Notes: generated from the letters alone by a model not told the origin. DNA of 64,000 nucleotides from an uncultured Anaerolineae bacterium (GCA_937959265.1 CALGMA010000003.1:114727-178726), one strand, 5' to 3'; positions 32,514 through 41,114 are shown, counted from the first letter of the stretch. A program made the numbers and translations.

Positions 32514-34964
32514 CTACCTTCCTTCCAACACAGCACTCGCCCGGATCAGCGCCAGGTGATCGCGCGTGGGCGTTTCGATGGCCAGCACGAGCACGAGATC
32601 ACCGGCGATGTGGGTATACCAGCCAACAAACCGATTATCCGCGATTTGGGCAAAGCCGTTGAACGGGCGAAGCTCGCTGTGTTCGACTGCCGGCGTGCTG
32701 GCATGTGCCGTCGGTGAGTTTGAAAGCAGCGTCGGTGTCACGGGCCGGCCTGCGGCCAGCGCGGCGAGGGTGGCGGCAACCCGCAGGGGGGTGACGCGCA
32801 ATTGTCCCTGTCCGATGGTTTCGCTGTAGGTCGCCGTCGCCGGCAGCAGTGTGACTTCGTTCGGCAGCTCGAACGGCACAGGCCGGTGCAGGTTCAGCGG
32901 CGCGAGTTGTGCCATGAAATCGTCCGGCCGATTGAGGACGGCGCGATCGGCCATCGGCGCGCGCGCTTCGATCAGCCAGCGCAGCAACAGGCCGGGCTGG
33001 TACAAGCCCTGGGTAGCGCGGTTGACCAGCGGGGCATCCGGGTTGGCGCGCAAGCGCTCCCAGTCCTGCTCCAGCCGGTTGGGGTCGAACGTCGGCGCGC
33101 CGGCCAGCGCCAACACCTCGCCGGTGCGCCAGTTCATCACGATCGCCGCACCGCGCGCGATGGTCAACGTTGAGCCGGCGCGCAACGCAGCGGCGGCGCG
33201 ACGTTGCCAGTTCGCGTCGAGCGTGGTGGTGATGGCTTGGCCGATGCGGGGGCGGTGCAAGAAGTCGTCCAGCCACGTCCAGCTGCCGCGCAGGGTGGCA
33301 TCGGCGAACGCCTCCAGCCCGCCCACGCCGTAGCGCTGGCTGTAGTAGCCGACAGCCGGCGCGGCTTCCGGCAGCGGATATCGTCGTTCATAACGCAGTG
33401 GCGCCGATGGGCCGGTGGCGCGCGCGGCACAAGGGCTGAGCGGCTGCGGTGCGCCGGCGCATGACGAATAGGCCAGCAGAACCCCGTCGCGAGCGTAGAT
33501 TGCGCCGCGAAAGGTCGCCAGCTCCGCCTCCACCCGGCGCGGGTTATCCGCGCGGGCAGCCAGCTCCGGCCCGCGTGCCATGCTCCAGTAGCCTGTCCCC
33601 AGCGCCAGCGCGGCCAGCAAGGCGGCGCTAAGGCGCATCGCCCGGCGAGCGGCCGACTGCGTCCATGGGGCCGATGGGTCAACCGCGAGTGCGGTGCTTG
33701 CCGGCCCGGCTTCGGCGGCGTCTGCCGATAGGCGGATGAGCAGGCCGGTCATGAAATAGCTCGCCACCAGCGATGTGCCGCCGTAGCTGATGAATGGGAG
33801 CGTCACGCCGGTGAGCGGCAATAGCCCGATGTTGCCGCCGACGATGACGGACACCTGCGTGGCCAACGCCGCAGCGATGCCGCCGGCCAGCAGCAACCCG
33901 TAGCGGTCGCCGGATCGCAGGCCGATGCGCCAGGCGCGCAGGACGAGCGCCGCGAAGCCGGCCAGCACGGCCAGCGCGCCAGCCAGCCCCAGCTCTTCGC
34001 CGATCATCACGAACGGGAAGTCAGTGTGGACGGCCGGCACATAACCCGGTCGGCCCTGGTTGATGCCCTGACCCAGTACGCCCCCGCTGGCCAGGGCGAT
34101 CAACGACTGCATGATTTGAAATGCGCTGCCTTGTGGGTCGGCCCATGGGTTCAACCAGATGCTCAGCCGTTGCGCCACGCGCGCGGAGAGGAAGTAACCG
34201 GCGACGGCGGCCGTGCCCAACCCGACAGCTAGCCCCAGCGGCAAGCGCGCGTCGCCCGTTGCCAGGTAGAGCATGAAGGCGAACGTGATCACCAGCAGCG
34301 ACGCTGCCCCCAAGTCTTGCTGGATGGCGAGCATCGCCAGCGCGATGACGCCCATCGCGATGGTGGGGGCGAGGGATCGGCGATTGAAGAGAGAAGATAG
34401 CTGTTCTTCCGGCGCCCATCTCCCGCTATGCGTCGAGTGCTCGGCAAAGTAGGCGGCCAGGAAGGCGATCATCAGCAGCCGTAGCAGCTCCGAGGGCTGT
34501 ACGAAGAAGCTGCCGATGTTCAGCCAAAGGCGCGCGCCCGCGCCAGACGGGTTCACACCGAAGGCCAGCGAGATGAGCAACAACGCCAGCGCTGCGATCA
34601 ACCAGGTGTATTTGAAGCGGCGCAGCCAGCGCAGCCGGTCACGTCGGCCGGCAATGGCGAGCATGGCTACGAACGCAATTACCAACGCCAGGGTTTGCCG
34701 TTGCAGGAAGTTGGGCGCCGTGCGCGCGATGGACAGCAAGCCCAGGCCGGTGAGCATTACGACGATGGGCATGATGAAGGGGTCGCGCGCCGGCGCAACG
34801 TGCGCCAGCCACCGATGAGCGGCGATGGCGAGCGCGCTCAGCACAGCCGGCGCCAGCAGCAGCGTCGGGTCGCTGCGCTGTAACGCCAGCGACGCTGCGC
34901 CCAGCCAGGTGGGGAGCAATCCCAGGCTCAGCAGTGCAAACGGCACAGTCGGCGACCTGCGCAC
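32514..34964 (-). CDS. FtsW/RodA-type glycosyltransferase fused to a degenerate transpeptidase domain
   Basis: An 816-residue fusion from GTG 34964. Residues 1-400 are a SEDS protein with ten hydrophobic helices and the conserved VNPSGAGARLWLNIGSFFVQ PSE region, INQGRPGYVPAVHTDFPFVM and GVTLPFISYGGTSLVASYFM. After another helix (about 440), RVEAELATFRGAIYARDG starts a class-B PBP part. Its catalytic motifs are lost: the SxxK box reads PGLLLRW (about 655) where PGSTFK is expected, and the KTGT box reads FNGFAQ (about 768). SEDS activity may be real while the partner domain is a pseudo-transpeptidase serving as scaffold. Upstream TAGAAT lies 6 bases before the start. Confidence 0.85.
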   Translation of the reverse strand: MRRSPTVPFALLSLGLLPTWLGAASLALQRSDPTLLLAPAVLSALAIAAHRWLAHVAPARDPFIMPIVVMLTGLGLLSIARTAPNFLQRQTLALVIAFVAMLAIAGRRDRLRWLRRFKYTWLIAALALLLISLAFGVNPSGAGARLWLNIGSFFVQPSELLRLLMIAFLAAYFAEHSTHSGRWAPEEQLSSLFNRRSLAPTIAMGVIALAMLAIQQDLGAASLLVITFAFMLYLATGDARLPLGLAVGLGTAAVAGYFLSARVAQRLSIWLNPWADPQGSAFQIMQSLIALASGGVLGQGINQGRPGYVPAVHTDFPFVMIGEELGLAGALAVLAGFAALVLRAWRIGLRSGDRYGLLLAGGIAAALATQVSVIVGGNIGLLPLTGVTLPFISYGGTSLVASYFMTGLLIRLSADAAEAGPASTALAVDPSAPWTQSAARRAMRLSAALLAALALGTGYWSMARGPELAARADNPRRVEAELATFRGAIYARDGVLLAYSSCAGAPQPLSPCAARATGPSAPLRYERRYPLPEAAPAVGYYSQRYGVGGLEAFADATLRGSWTWLDDFLHRPRIGQAITTTLDANWQRRAAAALRAGSTLTIARGAAIVMNWRTGEVLALAGAPTFDPNRLEQDWERLRANPDAPLVNRATQGLYQPGLLLRWLIEARAPMADRAVLNRPDDFMAQLAPLNLHRPVPFELPNEVTLLPATATYSETIGQGQLRVTPLRVAATLAALAAGRPVTPTLLSNSPTAHASTPAVEHSELRPFNGFAQIADNRFVGWYTHIAGDLVLVLAIETPTRDHLALIRASAVLEGR

Positions 34965-34970
34965 GGACGC

Positions 34971-34976
34971 ATTCTA
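34971..34976 (-). promoter_or_regulatory. Candidate -10 element (TAGAAT, minus strand)
   Basis: TAGAAT on the minus strand ends 6 bases before the GTG start of the SEDS fusion. The short distance supports the GTG choice and a leaderless message. Confidence 0.4.
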
Positions 34977-35089
34977 TTTGACCGATGGCTGCCAGGGCTG
35001 GACTACAGCCCTTGTTCTCTTCATCATCATGCCCGCGAAAGCGATCGTCCGGTACGCAAGCCCTGCCGTACACGGCGTGAGGTCTGTCC

Positions 35090-35271
35090 ATGGATCTGGC
35101 CCAGTCCGGCGGCGGCTACACGTTCAGCGCGGGCGGAAGCTATAGCCTGGGCGGCATAGTGGGCCAGGCGGACGCCGGCGCACTATCCGGGGGGAGCTAC
35201 ACGCTGACCAGCGGCTTCTGGGGTGGCGCCTGCCGTATGGCGTCTATGTGCCGGTCGTGCGAAAGAACTGA
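35090..35271 (+). pseudogene. C-terminal relic of a SGGGYTL-repeat surface protein
   Basis: The frame contains QSGGGYTFSAGGSYSLGGIV and GALSGGSYTLTSGFWGGA, a motif seen at the C-terminal end of many exported Chloroflexota proteins. The usual tail (VYLPLVLR type) appears one frame away as YGVYVPVVRKN, ending at 35271, so a frameshift separates them. No body of the gene is present upstream. The rest of the 413-base gap between the SEDS fusion (34964) and the next gene (35378) holds nothing else recognisable. Confidence 0.55.
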
Positions 35272-35362
35272 TCCCGATGTGATAACCGGGTGGGCGAAAG
35301 CACTGCCTTCGCCCCCCTTGTGACAGCCCTGCGGCGGCTTGACACAGGCTGCCTGTGGGCTT

Positions 35363-35368
35363 TAGCAT
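35363..35368 (+). promoter_or_regulatory. Candidate -10 element (TAGCAT)
   Basis: TAGCAT ends 9 bases before the ATG at 35378 and fits a TANNNT pattern. The evidence is positional only. Confidence 0.3.
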
Positions 35369-35377
35369 CCGCGCGGT

Positions 35378-36040
35378 ATGGCAAACGAACTGGTGTTAGT
35401 GGTAGGCGCGTCCGGGCGCACCGGCCGGCGTGTGGTAAAGGCGCTGTGCCGGCATGGCTTCCGCGTGCGCGCCATGATTCGTGACACTGCTGGGCGCGAT
35501 CTGGTCGAAGGTGAGGGCGTTGAGGTGTTCGTGGGTGATGTGACCCGGGAAGAGGACGTGCGCCGTGCGCTCGACGGCGCAACCTATGTGATGAGCGCGC
35601 TGGGCAGCAAGGGGGCAACTGACGCGGCGCACATCGAGCTGATCGAATACACCACCATCGCTGAGCTGGCTCAACTGGCGCAGGAAGCCGGCGCGCGCCA
35701 CTTCGTGCTGTGCTCCTCGATGGGCGTGGAAATCCCTGACCTGATCCCGCCGCTGGCGCCGATCCTGCGCCAGAAGCGGCGCGGCGAGCTGGCCCTAGAG
35801 GGCAGCGGTGTGCCGTTCACCATCGTGCGGCCGGGCGGGCTGACCGATGAGCCGGGCGGGGGCGGCGTGGCCATTGCGCGGACGCTGCATGGCTTCGGCA
35901 TGATCTCGCGCGATGACGTGGCCGAAGTGATGGTTCAGGCGCTGTTGCAGCCGGAGGCGAAGAACAAGATCGTCGAGATCGTCAACGCGCCCGACGCCGG
36001 GCCGGCCGACCGCCCTGACCTTTTCGCCGGCGTGGCGTAG
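35378..36040 (+). CDS. Atypical SDR / NAD(P)-binding NmrA-like protein
   Basis: A 220-residue Rossmann protein: ELVLVVGASGRTGRRVVKAL (glycine motif GASGRTGR, about 8-15), RDTAGRDLVEGEGVEVFVGD (second strand Asp region), MSALGSKGATDAAHIELIEY, HFVLCSSMGVEIPDL (about 110) and FTIVRPGGLTDEPGGGGVAI. The pattern is that of the atypical SDR group SDR_a5, related to NmrA and flavin-reductase-like enzymes. A catalytic Tyr-Lys pair is not evident, so it may sense or use NAD(P) without classical SDR chemistry. It forms a stand-alone gene convergent with the ABC permease. Confidence 0.85.
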   Translation: MANELVLVVGASGRTGRRVVKALCRHGFRVRAMIRDTAGRDLVEGEGVEVFVGDVTREEDVRRALDGATYVMSALGSKGATDAAHIELIEYTTIAELAQLAQEAGARHFVLCSSMGVEIPDLIPPLAPILRQKRRGELALEGSGVPFTIVRPGGLTDEPGGGGVAIARTLHGFGMISRDDVAEVMVQALLQPEAKNKIVEIVNAPDAGPADRPDLFAGVA

Positions 36041-36064
36041 CGGGATCGGCGCCGGACGCCCGTT

Positions 36065-37090
36065 TCATCCCTTCACCGCGCCCACCAGCAGGCCGCGGGC
36101 GATGTAACGTTCCAGCGCGACGGCCATGGCGATCACCGGCGCGATCATGATCAGCACCAGCACCGACATGTACCACCACTGCGGGCCGCGCGTGGCATTC
36201 TGCGCCACCACCGCCAGCGGCATAGTCTGTGCACGGGCGTTGGTCAGGAACAGCGCCAGCAGGTATTCGTTCCAGCAAAACACCAGCACGAAGAGGAAGG
36301 TGGCCACCAGGCCGGGCACCGACAGCGGCAGCACGATCTGGTTGAAGATGCGGAAGCGCGACGCGCCGTCAATCTGCGCGCTCTCCTCCAGCTCATAGGG
36401 GATGCTGGCGAAGTAGTCGCGCATCAGCCACACCACGATCGGCAGGTTGGTGGCGACGTAGGTGATGATCAGCGCCGGCCATGTGTCCAGCAGTCGCAGT
36501 TGTTGGAAGATGATGTAAATCGGGATGACGACGGCCACCGGCGGCATGATGCGCTGGGAGATCAGCCAGAAGGCGATGTCGTTGTTGCTCAACGCGCGCG
36601 TGAAGCGCCGGGCGATCGTCAGCAGGCTGATGACGAACAGCGCGATGGCCACGGCGACGGCCAGCGCCCACGGCGCGCCCAGCACTGTGAGGATGACCGC
36701 CAGCAGGACGCAGCCGAGGAAGACGAGCACCGTGCCGACCTTTGGCCGAAACTGAAAGCGGGTGAGCGCATACGCCGCGCCCGAACCGATGACGAGCGTC
36801 AGCGTCGCGCTGATGAGCGAGACGCCGACCGTGTTCGTGAACAGGCGGATGGTGTCGTTGCCCACCTCGCCCAACACATACTCCCAGGCGTGCAGCGAAG
36901 GCTGAAAGTCCACGAACGGCAGGTAGAACGGCCCGTTGTTCACCGCCGCCGGCAGCTTGAACGCGGTGATTGTCAGCCAGTAGAGCGGGAAGAGGATGAT
37001 GAGCGCCCATGCGCCGAGGATGAGATAGGAGACCAGCATCCTGAACGGCGAGGGCTTGAAAGGGGAGGCGCTGCGGAAGAACGATTTCAT
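36065..37090 (-). CDS. Carbohydrate ABC transporter permease (MalG type) with an extra helix pair
   Basis: A 341-residue inner-membrane subunit of a CUT1-family sugar importer. The EAA loop that contacts the ATPase is intact: LEESAQIDGASRFRIFNQIV (about 235-254). MalG-type proteins are usually about 270-280 residues. The surplus lies near residues 110-160 (FLGCVLLAVILTVLGAPWAL and VAVAIALFVISLLTIARRF), adding roughly two helices between the first helices and the core. The start overlaps the other permease stop by 4 bases (ATGA-type). No ATPase gene lies in the operon, so a shared MsmK/MalK-like ATPase elsewhere is expected. Confidence 0.92.
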   Translation of the reverse strand: MKSFFRSASPFKPSPFRMLVSYLILGAWALIILFPLYWLTITAFKLPAAVNNGPFYLPFVDFQPSLHAWEYVLGEVGNDTIRLFTNTVGVSLISATLTLVIGSGAAYALTRFQFRPKVGTVLVFLGCVLLAVILTVLGAPWALAVAVAIALFVISLLTIARRFTRALSNNDIAFWLISQRIMPPVAVVIPIYIIFQQLRLLDTWPALIITYVATNLPIVVWLMRDYFASIPYELEESAQIDGASRFRIFNQIVLPLSVPGLVATFLFVLVFCWNEYLLALFLTNARAQTMPLAVVAQNATRGPQWWYMSVLVLIMIAPVIAMAVALERYIARGLLVGAVKG

Positions 37091-38220
37091 CGCACGGTTG
37101 ACACGCGCCCGCGCAACGCGCGCACGTAGAGCGTGGCAAAGAACGTCACCAGGAAGAGCAGCAGATAGGCGATGGCCGCCGAGCCGCCGATGTCCAGCGC
37201 GCGCCAGATGCGGTAGGCGTAGAGCGTCATCGTCTCGGTCGCCGTGCCCGGTCCGCCGTTGGTCAGGATGTTGGGCAGGTCAATGATCTTGAACGCCTCG
37301 ATCATGCGGATCAGGATCAGCGTGGTGCTCACCGGCAGGATGGCCGGCAGGGTGATGTGGCGGAAGATGTCCCAGTTGCTCGCGCCGTCCACGATGGCCG
37401 CCTCGATCGGCTCGATGTCTTGCGCCTCGATGGCCGCCAGCAGCACGATGAACATGAACGGCGTCCACTGCCAGATGTCGCCGATCATCACGGCGATCCG
37501 CGCGCCCCAAGCGTTGTTCGACCAGGCGAAGTCCTGCATGCCCAGCGCCACCCACAAAGGTTCCAGCGGCCCCTTGTTCGTGTCGGCCAACATGCGGAAC
37601 AAGTAGCCCACGCCCACCGGCGTGATCATCATCGGCAGCAGAAAAACCACGCGGAAGAACCGGCGCCCCGGCAATGGCTGCGCGCACAACATCGCCAGAC
37701 CCAGCCCAATCAGATATTGGAGTGTGATGCCGACGACCACGTAGAGCATGGTCACCACCATCGTGCCCGGCCGGCCCTCCGGCGCCAGCAACGACGAAAC
37801 GACCAGATACGTCAGCCCGATCAGCGCCATCGCTGCGATCGCCCGGCCGACGACGGCGCGACCCGACCGCGCATCGCGAATGGCGCGATATACCGCCGCC
37901 AGCGCCAAAAAAGCCACGATCGCCAACACGGCCCAGCCGATCGGCGAGGGCGTCGCGATCGTCCCGAACAGCACCTTTTGCTCACTGCCGAACAGCAGCT
38001 TGCGGTAGTTGTCCAGGCCGACGAACTGCACCTTCAGGCCGCCGGCCTCGAAGCGCAGTCGCGATAGCGAAAGGAACAACGACAGGAGGAGGGGGAAGAT
38101 CGAGACGAGCAGCACCACCAGCACGGCGGGCAGCAAAAACACGGCCGGCGCAAGCCGCTCGCTGCGCGACGCGCGCGCACGCGTCGCCGGTGGGTTCGCC
38201 GTCGAGGTGAGCGTGGCCAT
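37087..38220 (-). CDS. Carbohydrate ABC transporter permease (MalF type)
   Basis: A 377-residue membrane subunit partnering the downstream MalG-type protein. The EAA motif reads EPIEAAIVDGASNWDIFRHI (about 260), and ENVLTNGGPGTATETM-like sequence near the C-terminus (NILTNGGPGTATETMTLYAY) is characteristic. There is an extra hydrophobic block at about 95-165 (IGWAVLAIVAFLALAAVYRA and AAMALIGLTYLVVSSLLAP) matching the unusual insert in its partner. ATG 38220 is chosen over an in-frame upstream codon at 38289 because it gives a normal N-terminus. Confidence 0.92.
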   Translation of the reverse strand: MATLTSTANPPATRARASRSERLAPAVFLLPAVLVVLLVSIFPLLLSLFLSLSRLRFEAGGLKVQFVGLDNYRKLLFGSEQKVLFGTIATPSPIGWAVLAIVAFLALAAVYRAIRDARSGRAVVGRAIAAMALIGLTYLVVSSLLAPEGRPGTMVVTMLYVVVGITLQYLIGLGLAMLCAQPLPGRRFFRVVFLLPMMITPVGVGYLFRMLADTNKGPLEPLWVALGMQDFAWSNNAWGARIAVMIGDIWQWTPFMFIVLLAAIEAQDIEPIEAAIVDGASNWDIFRHITLPAILPVSTTLILIRMIEAFKIIDLPNILTNGGPGTATETMTLYAYRIWRALDIGGSAAIAYLLLFLVTFFATLYVRALRGRVSTVR

Positions 38221-38307
38221 AAGCGGATTTTGGAACAAGAATCGGGAATTGGGCAAGCGTCGCGCTCGCCCAATTCCCCATGCGCTCAAATCTGCCGATT
38301 GGTCTGC

Positions 38308-39846
38308 TTACTTCTGCACGCCGAGCGTCGCCTTGTAGACGGCGAGCTGCTTATCGCGACCCAGCTCCTCGGTTTTCTGCTCCCAGCCGTCCTCGATCTC
38401 CTTCATTGTGGCGGCGATGTCCTGCTCGCCGGCCAGGAACTTGGCGATTGCGCCGTCCAGCACGATGCCCTGGTAGTACTGGTTCTGCGGGATGCGCAGG
38501 TCGAGCACCATATTCGGGCTGTTCAGGCTGGCCTCGATGGCGCCGAGGTAGTCCTTGGCGGCCTGTTCGCTCATGCCGGCCTTGATCCAGTTGTCCAGGT
38601 TCTGGAACTGAGAGACGCGATAGGGGTTAAAGCCGGTCTTGCCGATGGTCACGTCCACGTTGCTCTGCGCAGGCTGGTTCATGTAGGAGAGATAGGCGAA
38701 CGCGGCGTCTTTCACCTCCGGCTTGCTGGCCTTGTTGATGGCGCCCGACCAGCCGCCGAACGCGGCGAACGGCGCATGGTTCACCCCGTCTATCGCGTGC
38801 GGGCACAGCTCCGACGTGCAATCCACCAGCTTGCCGGTCTTGCGGTCGAGCACTTGCTTGCTGCCGGGCAGGATCACCGCGCCGGTCTTGTCTTTGGCCT
38901 TGCTACCCTCCTCGATGGCCAGCGTGCCGATGTCGCCCCAGTCAATGGTCAGCGCGCACTGGCCGGCTGTCCACAGTCCGCGGGTGTCGCCCACGTCGAG
39001 GTTGATCTCGTCGGGCGGGCCGTATTGCGTGGTTTCCTTGTAGACCTCCAGCGCGCGGGCGAAGGCTTCGTTGTTGTAGAGCGGCTTGAAGGTTTCCAGG
39101 TCGAAGAACGCGCCCTGGGCGGTGCCCTGGCTTTGGATGAATGCCGAGGCGATGGAGGTGATCATCCAGTACGACTGGGCGGCCTTCTTCTTGGCGATGC
39201 ACGAGCCATATACCGGCTTGCCGTCGTCGGTGGTGAGCTTCTTCTCGCTGACCGCTTTGGCGAAGGCGATGTAGTCTTCCCACGTCTGCGGCGGCTGCAG
39301 GCCGAGTTCCTTGGCGATGTCGGTGCGGTAGTACACCATCTGGAAGTCGCCGTCCAGCGGGATGGTGTAGATGCGGCCGTTGTAGGTGGCCGAGAAGTCG
39401 CGGAAGAACAAGCCGATGTCCTCCCACTGGAGGTCGGCGTCGGCCTTCACCCGGTCGGTCAGGTCCTCCAGGTAGCCCGGCTCGATGTAGTCGCCCATCC
39501 ACTGCGGGGCGAACACGATTACGTCGAAGCTGTTGGTGCCGGTCGCGAAGTCGTTGAGGATCTTCTGATACAGGTCGGCGAACGGCACAGTGACGACGTT
39601 GATCGTCGCGCCGGTCATCTCGCTGAACTCTTTGCCGCGTCGTTGCATTGGCTCGGCGATCTGCGGGCCGGAGAACGTGATGGCGTTAACGGTGATGCCG
39701 GCGAACTTCTTGGCCGGTTCGGCCGGCTTCTGCTCAGAAGGTTGAGCGGGCTGCGCCGGTTGGGCAGGCGCCGCCGGTGGCGCAGCGCAGGCGGCCAGGA
39801 CGAGGGCGCCCAGTGCTGCCAGGCTTGCAAACTTCTTCAGGTTCAT
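38308..39846 (-). CDS. Extracellular sugar-binding lipoprotein of the ABC importer
   Basis: A 512-residue family-1 solute-binding protein. MNLKKFASLAALGALVLAAC is a lipoprotein signal with the lipid-accepting Cys at 20, followed by an Ala-Pro-rich linker. The core has ITFSGPQIAEPMQRRGKEFS, FDVIVFAPQWMGDYIEPGYL, IPLDGDFQMVYYRTD and AFAAFGGWSGAINKASKPEV, typical of oligosaccharide binders. GAGGAGGATG before the ATG at 39846 gives a strong ribosome-binding site. It is the first structural gene after the LacI regulator and is likely the most highly expressed subunit. Confidence 0.93.
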   Translation of the reverse strand: MNLKKFASLAALGALVLAACAAPPAAPAQPAQPAQPSEQKPAEPAKKFAGITVNAITFSGPQIAEPMQRRGKEFSEMTGATINVVTVPFADLYQKILNDFATGTNSFDVIVFAPQWMGDYIEPGYLEDLTDRVKADADLQWEDIGLFFRDFSATYNGRIYTIPLDGDFQMVYYRTDIAKELGLQPPQTWEDYIAFAKAVSEKKLTTDDGKPVYGSCIAKKKAAQSYWMITSIASAFIQSQGTAQGAFFDLETFKPLYNNEAFARALEVYKETTQYGPPDEINLDVGDTRGLWTAGQCALTIDWGDIGTLAIEEGSKAKDKTGAVILPGSKQVLDRKTGKLVDCTSELCPHAIDGVNHAPFAAFGGWSGAINKASKPEVKDAAFAYLSYMNQPAQSNVDVTIGKTGFNPYRVSQFQNLDNWIKAGMSEQAAKDYLGAIEASLNSPNMVLDLRIPQNQYYQGIVLDGAIAKFLAGEQDIAATMKEIEDGWEQKTEELGRDKQLAVYKATLGVQK

Positions 39847-39936
39847 GGTTTCATCCTCCTCTGTAAAAATTTGAACGAAGCGAGTCGAGCGCGTTTGAGT
39901 GAGCGCAAATGCGAACTGAAACGGAGATCGGATTAC

Positions 39937-39950
39937 GGAGAACGTTTGCT
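39937..39950. promoter_or_regulatory. Weak LacI-type operator before the binding-protein gene
   Basis: GGAGAACGTTTGCT matches six of the eight fixed positions of TGNNANCGNTNNCA. It lies 90 bases upstream of the binding-protein ATG, between it and lacI, where control of the transporter genes would be expected. Confidence 0.35.
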
Positions 39951-39997
39951 CAGATCGTGGCCTCACCTCCTTTTATGCGCAATCCGGCGGCGCAGCC

Positions 39998-41014
39998 TCA
40001 GGCGAACGCCGGCGATGCGATTGAGCTACGGATGATCAGCCGCGGCGCGAGTTTCACTTCACGCAGCGGCTGGCGGTCGCCGGCGATGCGCGCGAGCAGC
40101 ATTTGCATCGCCAGTCGGCCCATCTCGCGGATTGGCTGGGCAGCGACTGTGATACCCGGCGCCAGCAGCGACATCCACGGCATTTCGTCATGGCCTGCCA
40201 CGGCAATGTCGTCCGGGATGCGCAGGCGGCGCTCCTGGATCGCCTTCAACGCGCCTAATGTGATCAGGTTGTTGCCGGTGAAAATCGCCGTTGGCCGGTC
40301 GGGCAGATCGAGCAGCGCGTGTGTGGCCTGTGCACCAAACGCCTCGATGCCTTTGCCCTCGTGAATCAACGCTGGATCGGGCGTGAGGCCGACTTCCTCC
40401 ATTGCCTGTAGGAAGCCCGCCAGCCGCTCGCGGCCGGATGTGATGCTGGTGTTGGGCAGAATGGCGCCAATGCGCCGGTGACCGTGTGCGATCAGGTGCC
40501 GGGCCAGGTCGCGCGCTGCAGTCACGTGGTCCAGCAGCACCGTATCCACCGGTGTGCACGTCGAGCGACGATCCACCGACACCACCGGGATGCCGGCATC
40601 GAAGAGGGCAGCGAAGGAGGTCTCGGCTTCCGAGGCCGGCGAGCCGATCACGCCGGCGACGCGCTCGTCGGCCATGAACTGGATATAGGCGCGCTCCTTG
40701 TCGGGGTCTTCGTCCGAATTGCACAGCAGCAAGCTGTAGTCGTGCGCGTAGGCCACATCCTCCACGGCGCGCACCAGGCTGGTGTAGAAAGGGTTCTCGA
40801 CGTCGGAGATGATCAGGCCGATGAACTTACTGCGCTGGGCGCGAAAGCTGCGCGCCATCCGGCTGGGCCGGTAGCCCAAGGCCTGGATTGCCCGTTCCAC
40901 GCGCTCGCGTACCTCGGCGCTGACCGGCCCGCTGTTGGACAGCACACGCGAGACCGTCGCCGTCGAGACGCCGGCGCGCTGGGCAACATCCTTAATCGTG
41001 GCCTTATCCTTCAT
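39998..41014 (-). CDS. LacI-family transcriptional repressor
   Basis: A 338-residue regulator. The HTH (ATIKDVAQRAGVSTATVSRV) and hinge helix (VERAIQALGYRPSRMARSF) at 4-60 are followed by a periplasmic-binding-like effector domain (IGLIISDVENPFYTSLVRAV, GVIGSPASEAETSFAALFDA, AVAGHDEMPWMSLLAPGI). It reads into the ABC importer genes and is divergent from the FGGY kinase; two perfect operator-type sites lie in the divergent gap. It most probably represses both units until a pentose or polyol-like sugar appears (inference from the kinase). Confidence 0.95.
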   Translation of the reverse strand: MKDKATIKDVAQRAGVSTATVSRVLSNSGPVSAEVRERVERAIQALGYRPSRMARSFRAQRSKFIGLIISDVENPFYTSLVRAVEDVAYAHDYSLLLCNSDEDPDKERAYIQFMADERVAGVIGSPASEAETSFAALFDAGIPVVSVDRRSTCTPVDTVLLDHVTAARDLARHLIAHGHRRIGAILPNTSITSGRERLAGFLQAMEEVGLTPDPALIHEGKGIEAFGAQATHALLDLPDRPTAIFTGNNLITLGALKAIQERRLRIPDDIAVAGHDEMPWMSLLAPGITVAAQPIREMGRLAMQMLLARIAGDRQPLREVKLAPRLIIRSSIASPAFA

Positions 41015-41024
41015 GGGTGCAGGC

Positions 41025-41038
41025 TGAAATCGTTACCA
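41025..41038. promoter_or_regulatory. LacI-type operator 1
   Basis: TGAAATCGTTACCA matches TGNNANCGNTNNCA at every fixed position, 11 bases upstream of the lacI start. It is well placed for autoregulation. Confidence 0.65.
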
Positions 41039-41056
41039 CTGACGGCTCAAGGAGAG

Positions 41057-41070
41057 TGTAATCGTTCTCA
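41057..41070. promoter_or_regulatory. LacI-type operator 2
   Basis: TGTAATCGTTCTCA also matches TGNNANCGNTNNCA perfectly and shares AATCGTT with operator 1. Centres are 32 bases apart, about three helical turns, so two dimers could bind the same face of the DNA. Confidence 0.65.
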
Positions 41071-41108
41071 GCAACTTGTCAACTGCATTTGCGTGACAAC
41101 GAGGTTGT

Positions 41109-41114
41109 GATAAT
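41109..41114 (+). promoter_or_regulatory. Candidate extended -10 element (GATAAT) of the FGGY kinase
   Basis: GATAAT preceded by TTGT ends 8 bases before the ATG at 41123; a leaderless transcript is implied. The perfect LacI-type operators lie 39-84 bases upstream of it, suited to repression. Confidence 0.4.
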
